A stretch of 64,000 nucleotides of DNA from Halobellus inordinatus (GTDB taxonomy: Archaea > Halobacteriota > Halobacteria > Halobacteriales > Haloferacaceae). The stretch's first letter is position 1, and the number at the start of each line of letters is the position of its first letter. Positions 18,473 through 26,973 of the stretch are shown here, piece after piece. Both the position numbers and the translations under genes were made by a program. Under the pieces are notes generated by a model. That model worked only from the letters and a program-made list of their open reading frames with translations, had not been told where the DNA came from and searched no databases. The stretch is taken from positions 170,875 to 234,874 of the forward strand of contig NZ_JANHAV010000003.1 of assembly GCF_024464655.1 (NCBI RefSeq), read 5' to 3'.

Positions 18473-18649
18473 ATGCGGCGACGCACACGCGCACTACTCG
18501 TTGCGGTGATTTGCCTCGTCGGCGCCGGCGTCCTGATCGCTCTCACGGTCTACCCGTTCCAATACGGGATTGTCGAGGGCGTGATCGTCGCCGGCGCACT
18601 GGTGGTCGCGGCACTGTTCGAGACGGTGCTTGACGACACCTCGTTCTGA
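18473..18649 (+). CDS. small two-helix membrane protein (58 aa)
   Basis: A short open frame: a basic start (MRRRTRALL), one hydrophobic helix (about 8-27), a short YPFQYG turn, a second hydrophobic stretch (about 32-50) and an acidic tail ending DDTSF. Codons have the strong G/C third-position bias of real genes here, and a purine-rich GGAGGT lies 12-18 bases ahead of the ATG. The function is unknown. It would be missed by a 60-residue length cutoff. Confidence 0.6.
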   Translation: MRRRTRALLVAVICLVGAGVLIALTVYPFQYGIVEGVIVAGALVVAALFETVLDDTSF

Positions 18650-18699
18650 GTGCGCGGGAAGGACGCGGCGTACCACCGCCGGCTCGTCGTGGGTTCCGG

Positions 18700-18969
18700 T
18701 TACGTTCCGGCCTGCGATTCGGTCCGTACGGCCTCTGGGTGGACACGGTGAGACGCAATGTCGACGCGCCAGACGTTGCCGCGCCAGCCGATGCGTGAAA
18801 GCGACAGCCGTACCGGTTCGCCTGGCTGCAGCGACGCGAGCGCGTCACGCGTGGACTCGTCGGTGTACTCGACCAACTGGTAGGTCGCGTGCGTGGTCGT
18901 GGACCGAACGGTCAGCGCATCGTGTGGGTTCATCGCGGTGACGACAGTGAACGAATCTGTTTCAGTCAT
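18700..18969 (-). CDS. conserved haloarchaeal hypothetical protein
   Basis: 89 aa from the ATG at 18967-18969, chosen over a slightly upstream ATG as the family-like start MTETDSFTVV. It looks like a small all-beta domain (LTVRSTTTHATYQLVEY, then PVRLSLSRIGWRGNVWRV). No catalytic motif is seen. It is divergent from the NYN-domain gene across 175 bases with AT-rich sequence at about 19010-19050, which should hold both promoters. Confidence 0.65.
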   Translation of the reverse strand: MTETDSFTVVTAMNPHDALTVRSTTTHATYQLVEYTDESTRDALASLQPGEPVRLSLSRIGWRGNVWRVDIASHRVHPEAVRTESQAGT

Positions 18970-19144
18970 CGGTATCGGACTCGTTATGTCCACTATTCCT
19001 CCGACTTACTTCATAAACATACTCCAATAGGTGTTATAGGTGTATATTCTAGACATACCACACCGCCGGTTGGGGCCTCCGCGATCCGCGTTCGGCGGCG
19101 GCCGGCATCGTCGGCGTTATGTCGGTCCCCGTGAAATCGGTGCT

Positions 19145-19654
19145 ATGGACCTCCTGGGACGCCTGTTCGCCGACGAGGCGGACGAGCCGCGGGTCGCGCT
19201 CTTCGTCGACGGCCCGAACGTCCTCCGCGACGAGTTCGACGTCGATCTCGACGACGTACGCGAGGCGGCTGCAGCCGTCGGGCAGCTGACGGCGATACGG
19301 CTCTATCTCGACGAGCACGCGACGCCGGGGCTCATCCAGGCGGCGGAAGCACGCGGCTTCGAGGTGATCGTCACGAGCGGCGACGTCGACGTCCGGCTCG
19401 CCGTCGACGTGACCCGCTTTGCCGTCGAAGACCGTGCGGACATCATCGCTATCGCCTCCCGCGACACCGATTTCAAGCCCGCGATCGAGACGGCGAACTC
19501 CTACGGCTGTCGGACCTTCGCGATCGCCCCCGGCGAGTTCGGCCGCTCGGACGCCCTGCGGAACGCCGCGACAGAGCGCGTCACACTCGAAGAGGAAGAG
19601 GAAGACGAAGACGAAGACGAGGACAGCCCGACCCTCGTCGGCTACGACGCGTAG
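19145..19654 (+). CDS. NYN-domain (LabA-like) putative RNase
   Basis: 169 aa. A PIN-like NYN nuclease domain shows the acidic metal-binding residues Asp22 (FVDGPNV), Asp82 (GDVDVRLAVD) and Asp107/Asp109 (ASRDTDF). The C-terminus has a run of Glu/Asp (about 148-160) before SPTLVGYDA. NYN proteins cleave RNA with divalent metals; the target is unknown. The frame opens 35 codons earlier, but the ATG at 19145 begins at the conserved domain. Confidence 0.82.
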   Translation: MDLLGRLFADEADEPRVALFVDGPNVLRDEFDVDLDDVREAAAAVGQLTAIRLYLDEHATPGLIQAAEARGFEVIVTSGDVDVRLAVDVTRFAVEDRADIIAIASRDTDFKPAIETANSYGCRTFAIAPGEFGRSDALRNAATERVTLEEEEEDEDEDEDSPTLVGYDA

Positions 19655-19800
19655 GTGTCGGAGGCGACGTCGTTCGCGACACGCGCGACGACCGCGACGC
19701 GTCATCGTCCTGGCCGCCCATACCGACCTTTCCGCCACACCGTCCTTTCCGCCCAGCGACAAACGGGCGAATTTTTTGAGTGGCGAGCCGAGGGGCGCGT

Positions 19801-20649
19801 ATGGAAGATCTCGGCACGCCGGTGCTCGACAACCACCTACATCTCGACCCGGTGCACGGCCGTGGCCTCGACGCCGTCCGCGACTTCGCGCGGCTCGGTG
19901 GAACCCACCTACTCGTCGTGAACAAACCCTCCTGGCTCCTCGGCGTCGAACCCGAGACGGGTGAGGATTTCCGCCCGGTCTTCGAGACGACAATGGACGT
20001 GGTCGAGGAAGCGACCGAGTTGTTGCCGGGCCGGGCGTGGCCCGTGCTCGGCGTCCATCCGGGTCTGGTCTCGAAGCTCGTCGACGACCGCGGGTTCTCG
20101 CCGGCGGACGCGAGCGCGTTGATGCAGGCGGGACTCGACTGCGCGGCGGAGTACGTCGCCGGGGGCGACGCGCTCGCGCTGAAGTCCGGGCGGCCGCACT
20201 ACGACGTCTCTGACGCGGTGTGGGAGGCCTCGAACGAGGTAATGCGCCACGCGTTCTCGCTGGGCGCAGAACACGGCTGCGCCGTCCAGTTGCACACTGA
20301 GGCGACAGACGACCTGACCGAGGTGGCCGAGTGGGCCGAAGCGCGCGGGCTCTCAGCCCACAAGGTGGTGAAACACTACGCCGGTGGGACGCTCGCGGGC
20401 CCGACGCCGAGCGTGATGAGCAAGAAAGATCGCCTGGAAGTCGCGGCTGAATCGGGTGAGCCGTTCCTGATGGAGACGGATTTCGTCGACGATCCCGACC
20501 GTCCAGGGATGGTGCTCGGTCCGAAGACCGTGCCGCGTCGCGTGCGATGGCTCCTCGAATCGGGGTACGACGCGGCCGTCGAGCGCGCTCACGTCGAGAC
20601 TCCCGCCGACGTCTACGGGATCGACACGTGTGCGGCGCTGTCACGCTAG
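19801..20649 (+). CDS. TatD-related metal-dependent hydrolase (COG1099-like)
   Basis: 282 aa TIM-barrel hydrolase. It has the N-terminal metal motif HLHLD (His12, His14), PVLGVHPG, VQLHTEA and the late METDFVDD acidic ligand, in the order seen in TatD-type enzymes. The archaeal branch is usually annotated only as a predicted hydrolase. The start at 19801 follows an AATTTTTTGAG box at about 19770-19780, so the mRNA may be nearly leaderless. The substrate is not known. Confidence 0.82.
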   Translation: MEDLGTPVLDNHLHLDPVHGRGLDAVRDFARLGGTHLLVVNKPSWLLGVEPETGEDFRPVFETTMDVVEEATELLPGRAWPVLGVHPGLVSKLVDDRGFSPADASALMQAGLDCAAEYVAGGDALALKSGRPHYDVSDAVWEASNEVMRHAFSLGAEHGCAVQLHTEATDDLTEVAEWAEARGLSAHKVVKHYAGGTLAGPTPSVMSKKDRLEVAAESGEPFLMETDFVDDPDRPGMVLGPKTVPRRVRWLLESGYDAAVERAHVETPADVYGIDTCAALSR

Positions 20650-20711
20650 TCGAGCGCTCGTCGGGACCCTCGACAAGAAAGGCATTTGAATCCCGGCGGA
20701 AATGGTGGAAT

Positions 20712-21311
20712 ATGACCGAGGCCGAGGAGACTTACTACACCGAAGAACGCTGGCAAAACTGGCTCTCGCGTGTCGAGGAAGAAGACCTCGACCCCGAAAA
20801 CGAGGACTCCGCGCGATTGCTCTTGAATCTGCAGGACGACGCGGCCATCGCGGTCGCGAAGATCGTCTCTGCGTACGAGGACGGACGGCTCGAAGACGAG
20901 GAAGCGATCGAGGAACTCGAACGCGTCCGCACGATCGTCCTCTCCGAGCCCGAACTGGACATCGAAGACGAGGCCGCGCGCGAGGACAAAGTGATGCTCA
21001 TCGACGGCGTACAGACGAGTCTCGTCTGCGTCTTCTACGCTGCGGAGGAGTACATCGTCGCCGGTGCGGCCGAAGAAGCGCCGCTGACGGAGTACGTCGA
21101 GGCCGCCGCCGCTGCAGAGCAGGACGACGATATGGACGCCGCGCTCGGCTACCTCGTGCAGGCCGGCACGCGGATCATCGAGGGCGACGAACTCGATATG
21201 GCCGTCGTCGAAGAGCTCGAGTACGGGCTCGTCTCCGAGTGGGTCAACGGACTGGACAGCCTCCAGAGCGCGATGAGCGATCCCGAAGTCGTCGAAGAAG
21301 AAGAAGACTGA
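20712..21311 (+). CDS. DUF2150 family protein
   Basis: 199 aa, very acidic, mostly helical. The opening ETYYTEERWQNWLSRVEEED and the TSLVCVFYAAEEYI segment are typical of this archaeal family of unknown function. The ATG at 20712 was chosen over an open frame that extends 55 codons upstream into the hydrolase gene. It is co-directional with the TatD-like gene 62 bases before it and may share a transcript. Confidence 0.85.
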   Translation: MTEAEETYYTEERWQNWLSRVEEEDLDPENEDSARLLLNLQDDAAIAVAKIVSAYEDGRLEDEEAIEELERVRTIVLSEPELDIEDEAAREDKVMLIDGVQTSLVCVFYAAEEYIVAGAAEEAPLTEYVEAAAAAEQDDDMDAALGYLVQAGTRIIEGDELDMAVVEELEYGLVSEWVNGLDSLQSAMSDPEVVEEEED

Positions 21312-21440
21312 GCGGCACGCGTCGTCGCGACGGCACTCGCGGTGGCCGGGAGTGACAATCACTCTACCATTCCCGTGACCGGGACGCGAGCGTCGGTCTC
21401 CGATGCGATCTCGGCCTCGATTCGTGCCGCTTTGCCGGCA

Positions 21441-21449
21441 TATTTTTAT
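21441..21449 (+). promoter_or_regulatory. probable TATA element of the pilin-like gene pair
   Basis: TATTTTTAT, 24-32 bases ahead of the ATG at 21473, in an otherwise GC-rich stretch. The spacing fits a leaderless start. No similar box is seen before the second gene (15-base gap), which supports one transcript. Confidence 0.55.
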
Positions 21450-21472
21450 CCACCAGTCGCCGATTCCGGGGT

Positions 21473-23152
21473 ATGTCTCTCGGGGGCGACGACAGGGCCG
21501 TGACGGTACAGATCGGAGCGGTCCTGCTCCTGGGATTTCTCGTTATCTCACTCTCGTTGTATCAGGCGACTGTCGTTCCACAGGAGAACCGACAGATCGA
21601 GTTCCAGCACAACCAGCGCGTCCAGTCGGATCTGCAGGAAGTCCGAAATACGATCCTCGGTACGGCCGCGACGGGATCGTCAGCGCCGGCCAGCGTCGAA
21701 CTCGGGACACAGTATCCCACGCGCGTCGTCGCCGTGAATCCCGCGCCACCGAGCGGGACGCTCTCGACGTCGTCGCTTGGCAATATCACGATCAGGAACG
21801 CGACGGCCGACGATCTGACCACCGATCGCACCGACAACCCTGAGACGGCGGACTTCTGGGACGGGACACCGCACAACTACACGACCAAGTCGCTGGTCTA
21901 CCAGCCGAGCTACGCGAACTACGACGGTGCACCGACCACCGCCTACGAGAACGGCCTCGTCTACAACCGCTTCGGTGCGGGGGGCACGACGCTCCTGACG
22001 GATCAGTCGATCGTCTCGGGGAAGCGGATCTCACTCGTCGCGCTCGACGGGAGCCTCTCGCGCGGTGGGGCCAGCACGCTCACCGTCGACCCTCGCGCGG
22101 TGAGCGTCTCGACGCGTACGATCAGTATCTCGAACGAGACGGCCGATATTTCGATCGTCGTACCGACCGAACTAGGTGTCGATGAGTGGGAAGACGCAGT
22201 CGAACAGAGTAGCGAGTACGTCGAGGTCGACTCTCATCCGCGAGGCGTCGAGTTAGTCTTCGATCAGGGCGTCACGTACCAGCTCAAACTCTCGAAAGTC
22301 GGCGTCGGGACGAATGTCGAGGAGACCGACACCGCGTATCTGACGAGCGTCGAGGACCTCCCGGAGAGTCCGTTCGCAGGCCAGACGTACTCTTTCGAGG
22401 TGGAATCGAGGGACAAGTACAACAATCCGGTCAGAGACAACGTCGTGGCCGGGCCAGACATTCCCAATGGCGTCGTCCTCGAAACTGGACGCTACCGATA
22501 TCAGTACACTGCGGGAACGGCGGGTCCGGACTGGGTGAACGTGACGTCGCGGTTTGCGGAGAATTCTCCATATGACGTGGACGACAGTCAGTTCGAGGCG
22601 CGACGAAACGAGAACGTGCAGTATGATATGGAAGTGCAGACTGGAGGAGGTGGCGGACCCGGTGTTGGTACTGATGGACCTCTTACACTCCGTGCCGGGA
22701 GCGGAGAGGTGTACGAACAGACGGGGATACAGTTCGTCGTCGACAATGGCGGATCGCAAGAGGCCGTTATTACGGAAATAGAGTTATCGACAGATAGTGC
22801 AGCTAAGGTTTACGAAGGTTCCAGCTCTCAGAACGGTGCTGAAGACCGAGAGACGTTCATTGACGTAGGTGACGACGGAGCCAATACAGAGAACCCGGAA
22901 GACGGCTACTACGAGTCTGGTGACAGTAACGAAAATAAAGATAGTTGGCAAATTGGTTCTCTCGGGACCCTGTCTGAAACTGCACGCATTCCGGGAGACG
23001 GAGTTGCTCGATTCTATATCTACGAATTTATTAGTGCAGGTCCAGGGGGGAGTGGCAGTCCCGTTGATATGGCAGGAAGCACAGTAACTGTGACTGTCAC
23101 GTACACTGTTAGTGGAACCGAATACACCGAGTCGTTCGACGTGACGGCGTAG
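21473..23152 (+). CDS. pilin-like surface protein with low-GC C-terminal domain
   Basis: 559 aa. The N-terminus DDRAVTVQIGAVLLLGF mirrors the haloarchaeal type IV pilin processing site (DDRAVSPVIG), predicting PibD cleavage after Arg8 and a hydrophobic helix at about 12-30. A large beta-rich extracellular part follows with several N-glycosylation sequons (NYT, NVT, NET). A Gly-rich linker at about 391-396 separates a C-terminal domain (about 400-559) encoded by DNA visibly poorer in GC than the rest. The last domain reads like a beta sandwich (TVTVTVTYTVSGTEYTESF). It is followed after 15 bases by the solenoid gene. Surface location is inferred; no known function. Confidence 0.7.
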   Translation: MSLGGDDRAVTVQIGAVLLLGFLVISLSLYQATVVPQENRQIEFQHNQRVQSDLQEVRNTILGTAATGSSAPASVELGTQYPTRVVAVNPAPPSGTLSTSSLGNITIRNATADDLTTDRTDNPETADFWDGTPHNYTTKSLVYQPSYANYDGAPTTAYENGLVYNRFGAGGTTLLTDQSIVSGKRISLVALDGSLSRGGASTLTVDPRAVSVSTRTISISNETADISIVVPTELGVDEWEDAVEQSSEYVEVDSHPRGVELVFDQGVTYQLKLSKVGVGTNVEETDTAYLTSVEDLPESPFAGQTYSFEVESRDKYNNPVRDNVVAGPDIPNGVVLETGRYRYQYTAGTAGPDWVNVTSRFAENSPYDVDDSQFEARRNENVQYDMEVQTGGGGGPGVGTDGPLTLRAGSGEVYEQTGIQFVVDNGGSQEAVITEIELSTDSAAKVYEGSSSQNGAEDRETFIDVGDDGANTENPEDGYYESGDSNENKDSWQIGSLGTLSETARIPGDGVARFYIYEFISAGPGGSGSPVDMAGSTVTVTVTYTVSGTEYTESFDVTA

Positions 23153-23167
23153 CTGACACACATTCAT

Positions 23168-25495
23168 ATGCACAAGACCACACCCAATCGCGCCCAAGCC
23201 GAATCCATCGGAACAGTTCTCTTAGTCGCGATTGTCGTCGTCAGCGCGACGACGTTCGGCGCGTACTACGTCGCCTCACGGACCGGCGGCTCGGCAGGTG
23301 ATACAGCGGGGTCTGCGGGCGGCGCAGGCGGGACACCGGTGGACATCGTGATGACGGCGACTAATGAGTCTCTCACACTCTCGCACAACGGAGGACGATC
23401 ACTCTCCACAGAGTCACTCCGCGTCAACGTCGGCAACGCTTCCGGGGAGTTCTCGTTCGCGTTCAACGACGGAGCGGTAATCGAAGGCGGCGACGATGGG
23501 AAATTCGAACCTGGGGAGAGTTGGCGGCTTGGATGGAATCAATCAAGCGGTACGGAGGTGACTGTCACGGTCAGAGACGGAGCAACCGGTACGCTGCTCG
23601 CAGAACGCATACTGACGATTTCTGAGCAGGATCCAGGAGCCGCCCGGGGAGAGGAGATTCCTGATGCAGATCCGCCGACGGAAGACGATGACGACGAGGA
23701 AGACGACGACGGTGACGAAGACGAAGACGCCGAGGTCCCTGACGAACCGTGGCTGGACATCGACGACGATGGAGCGTACGAGACTACTGACGGAGATGTG
23801 ACCGTAGACCTCTCGTCTGGGACGGTTCCCGGGAGTTACTCCGAGACGGCGTCGTCGGCCACGCTTCGCGTTCCGAGCGGCGTAACGGTCGATACTGGGC
23901 GGAACGCGATCGATCTGAGTGCCGAGAACGTAAGCCTCTCCGGGACGCTACGAACGAAAGGTTCAGTCTCGCTCGACGTGCCCGGATACGTCGCTCTTCC
24001 TGAAGGCACAATCGACAATGCAGACGGATGGAACAGTGTCACGGTGAAATCAGGCGAGGGCCACGTCAGCGGACACAGTGCATCCGTTCAATCGAGGGGA
24101 AGCATCTCAATCTCTGGAGACCGCGGCGTGCAGTTGACGGAGTCCCTCGTCGACAACACCGCCAACTGGAATAGCATCAGTCTCAAGTCCGGCGAAGGAG
24201 AGACTAATCTCGCAGGGACAACTGTAACCTCGCGCGGAAGTATCACCGTCTCGGCACCAGGCCCGGTGCAACTACGCGGCGCACGGATCGATAATCTTCG
24301 AGGGTCGAATAGTATCACCGTCAAATCCGGGGAGAGTACCGTCACCGCCATCGGAGCGAGTGTCACCTCGAAGGGTTCTATCGTCGTCTCCGGGTCGCAG
24401 GGCATCCAGATGAGATCGGCTACGATCACTAACGCTGCTGGGAGCAATAGCATCACCCTCGTGTCCGACAGCGGGGCTGTCGACGCTCACAGCACTGAGA
24501 TGAGTTCGAAAGGAAGTATCTCTGTCACCGGATCGACGGACGTAGGTCTTACCTCCGCATCGATTGACAACGCAGCGGGGTGGAACAGCGTCACTGTCTC
24601 GACAGATAGGGGTTCGGTGTCGGGCGATCGGATGACTATCAGGTCGAAAGGAAGCGTGACTGTCGAAAGTGAAGACGGGATTGCCGCTCGAAACGCAGAG
24701 ATACTCACCCGGAGTTCGATAGAGATTACAGGATCGAGCGCCGTCAATGTCGGCCAATCGCTGATCACCAACGAGGTGGGAGACGGCAGCGTTACCGTGA
24801 CCTCGGATAGCGAGTCCATTGACGCCGTGCACACCCGTCTTACTGCCGGTGGGAAAGTGTCCGTCACCGCGGAATCAGCAGTGCGACTGACGGAGGCAAC
24901 GATCGACAATACAGCTGGGTGGAGCGGAGTGTACGTCACGTCCAAGAGCCGTCAGCTCGCGGGACGTGACCTATCAGTCAAAACAAGGGGAAGTCTCCGC
25001 CTCACTGGTGAGGAAAACGTGACCCTGACGAGCGCTGACCTGGATACCTCCGAGGGGTGGAATAACATCAAAGTGAACTCCGGAAAGCACCTTGCAATCG
25101 ATGACGCCACGGCGGTCAGCAAAGAGGGAATCTCGATAACTGCGAGACACGGAATTGACGCCACAGCGTCAACACTCGACAACGCAGAGAGTTACGACAG
25201 CATCTCTCTCACAGTGAGCGACGCGGGCGACATACAGCTCGTCAAGGCGAAGATTCGGTCGCGTGGCCACGCGACAGCTGTGGTGCCTGCGGAATCAAGC
25301 GACGGCCCAGGAGAAGGTAAAGGACGTGGGAGGGGCCAAAGTCAGGGCCGCGGACAGGACGCCGGAAGTGACGGAAACGCCTACGTCGTCAATGTCACCG
25401 ACGCCGTTATCCACGACACGGACGAGTATCTGGAAGTCTCTCCGAAAAGCGCGGTAGTCGGCGATCCGGAATCGGGCGCAGCCGGAGGTAGCTGA
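23168..25495 (+). CDS. pilin-anchored beta-solenoid surface protein with nine 46-residue repeats
   Basis: 775 aa. A pilin-like start (NRAQAESIGTVLLVAIVVV, predicted cleavage after Arg8, helix about 13-35) leads to a small beta domain (about 58-155), an Asp/Glu-rich linker (about 164-200) and a repeat region (about 250-706). Repeats begin at residues 282, 328, 374, 420, 466, 533, 579, 625 and 670, a 46-residue period; each combines an IDNxxGWNSVTVxS coil and an SKGSIxVxG coil, resembling filamentous-hemagglutinin-type right-handed beta helices. A Gly/Arg-rich segment (712-730) and a short C-terminal domain end the protein. Likely role: adhesin or decoration of a pilus or cell surface. There are no toxin or autotransporter domains. 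Confidence 0.72.
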   Translation: MHKTTPNRAQAESIGTVLLVAIVVVSATTFGAYYVASRTGGSAGDTAGSAGGAGGTPVDIVMTATNESLTLSHNGGRSLSTESLRVNVGNASGEFSFAFNDGAVIEGGDDGKFEPGESWRLGWNQSSGTEVTVTVRDGATGTLLAERILTISEQDPGAARGEEIPDADPPTEDDDDEEDDDGDEDEDAEVPDEPWLDIDDDGAYETTDGDVTVDLSSGTVPGSYSETASSATLRVPSGVTVDTGRNAIDLSAENVSLSGTLRTKGSVSLDVPGYVALPEGTIDNADGWNSVTVKSGEGHVSGHSASVQSRGSISISGDRGVQLTESLVDNTANWNSISLKSGEGETNLAGTTVTSRGSITVSAPGPVQLRGARIDNLRGSNSITVKSGESTVTAIGASVTSKGSIVVSGSQGIQMRSATITNAAGSNSITLVSDSGAVDAHSTEMSSKGSISVTGSTDVGLTSASIDNAAGWNSVTVSTDRGSVSGDRMTIRSKGSVTVESEDGIAARNAEILTRSSIEITGSSAVNVGQSLITNEVGDGSVTVTSDSESIDAVHTRLTAGGKVSVTAESAVRLTEATIDNTAGWSGVYVTSKSRQLAGRDLSVKTRGSLRLTGEENVTLTSADLDTSEGWNNIKVNSGKHLAIDDATAVSKEGISITARHGIDATASTLDNAESYDSISLTVSDAGDIQLVKAKIRSRGHATAVVPAESSDGPGEGKGRGRGQSQGRGQDAGSDGNAYVVNVTDAVIHDTDEYLEVSPKSAVVGDPESGAAGGS
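24011..25285 (+). repeat. 138-base in-frame tandem repeats coding the beta-solenoid
   Basis: Nine degenerate units, most exactly 138 bases (46 codons) apart, encode the solenoid. Protein similarity is clear while DNA identity between units is low, so the array is old rather than recently expanded. One unit (starting at about 24701) has lost one of its two coils and is about 63 bases long. Confidence 0.75.
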
Positions 25496-25567
25496 GACAT
25501 ATTCCTTCGACAAACGACGTACGGAGGCATCGACAAAACCATATGCGCAGCCTCGAAATGCGACCCT

Positions 25568-26905
25568 ATGACTGCCGTCGGCATCGACGCCATCGAACTC
25601 TGGTCTGGGAAACTCCGCCTGGACCTCGCGGAAACGTTCGCGCCAGTGAAGGGCGAAGACCCTGGAAAGTACACGAAAGGCATCGGTATCGAGTATTCCT
25701 CGCTGCCCGATGTCTACGAGGACATCGTCACGATGGGCGCGAACGCGGCCAAGCAACTGATGGACCGCAAAGGCCTCACGCCCGAGGACATCGGTCGCAT
25801 CGACGTCGCGACCGAGTCCGCCTTCGACAACTCGAAGCCCGTTTCGACGTACATCGCGGGCTGTCTTGAACAGGTGTACGACGGCGACTTCCACCACGCG
25901 AACAAGGGCGAGCGGAAGTTCGCCTGCCTGTCGGGCACGCAGTGTCTCGACGACGCGTACAACTGGATCCGCGCGGGGCGAAATCGCGGGCGCGCGGCGC
26001 TCGTGATCGCGACCGACACGGCGCTCTACGAGCGCGGCGACCCAGGTGAGGCGACCCAGGGTGCGGGTGCGGTCGCGATGCTCATCGACGAGGAGCCGGA
26101 CATCGTCGCCCTCTCGACAGAGCAGGGGTACGGCAGCGCCGACGAGACCGACTTCCTGAAGCCGAATCAGCAGTTCCCGAGCGTCGACGGCAAGCGCTCG
26201 ATCCAGGTGTATCTCGCGCGGATGCGCGAGGCCCTGGAGGACTACGAGTCCGTCGCCGGCGACACTCACCCCGAGGACTTCGTCTACTTCCCGTTCCACA
26301 CGCCGTATCCGGGGATGGTCCGAAAAGCCGCGTTGCTCGGCTACCGGCACATCACGCGCGACACCGAGATCGAGGACGCCCTCGCCGACGACATCGGGAT
26401 GCAGCCGCGCGAGGAGAACTACGAGACGCGCGAAGACTACGAGGAGGCGATCCGCGCGTATATGGACGAACTGAAAGGGACGCGTCAGTACCAAGAGTGG
26501 TACGAGCAGGCGATCGAGCCGACGATCCAGGTCTCCGGGCAGGTCGGCAACTGGTACACAGCCTCGGTGCATCTCGCTCGGCTCTCGGCCCTCCGCGCGG
26601 CCGCGTCCGAGGACGTCGACCTCGCGGGCGAGAAGATGCTCGTCGGCTCCTACGGCTCGGGCGCGCAGGCGGAGATCCACGCTGAAACCGTCCGCGACGG
26701 CTGGCGCGAGGGCGTCGAGGGTCTCGACGTCGACGCGCAACTGGCGGACCGCTACGATCTCTCCTTCGAGGAGTACGAACTCGTCCACGACGTCCACAAC
26801 CACCAGAAGGAAGTCGAAGTCGAGGAGTTCACCCAACCAGAGGGCGAGTTCGTCTTCACCGGTTGGGGCCGGATGAACGAGCGGCGCTACGAGTACGTCG
26901 AATAG
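25568..26905 (+). CDS. hmgB: hydroxymethylglutaryl-CoA synthase
   Basis: 445 aa. It condenses acetyl-CoA with acetoacetyl-CoA in the mevalonate route to archaeal isoprenoid lipids. The catalytic residues are Glu83 (ATESAFD), the nucleophile Cys120 (KFACLSGTQ) and His244 (PFHTPYPGM). The sequence is of the haloarchaeal type related to the eukaryotic enzyme rather than the shorter archaeal form. ATG at 25568; an earlier ATG at 25543 is in a different frame. No other mevalonate genes are adjacent. Confidence 0.93.
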   Translation: MTAVGIDAIELWSGKLRLDLAETFAPVKGEDPGKYTKGIGIEYSSLPDVYEDIVTMGANAAKQLMDRKGLTPEDIGRIDVATESAFDNSKPVSTYIAGCLEQVYDGDFHHANKGERKFACLSGTQCLDDAYNWIRAGRNRGRAALVIATDTALYERGDPGEATQGAGAVAMLIDEEPDIVALSTEQGYGSADETDFLKPNQQFPSVDGKRSIQVYLARMREALEDYESVAGDTHPEDFVYFPFHTPYPGMVRKAALLGYRHITRDTEIEDALADDIGMQPREENYETREDYEEAIRAYMDELKGTRQYQEWYEQAIEPTIQVSGQVGNWYTASVHLARLSALRAAASEDVDLAGEKMLVGSYGSGAQAEIHAETVRDGWREGVEGLDVDAQLADRYDLSFEEYELVHDVHNHQKEVEVEEFTQPEGEFVFTGWGRMNERRYEYVE

Positions 26906-26973
26906 GTCGCTACGAGGAGCGCGGATCGGCGGCAGCGACTGTTCTTTCTCTCGCGGCGACCGCAGTCGAGTAC

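Noticed and set aside
24011..25285. Solenoid array considered as CRISPR-like or recent tandem duplication
   Set aside because: Units are similar in protein but not in DNA, the period is 138 bases in frame, and there are no spacers, so it is a coding repeat of old origin.
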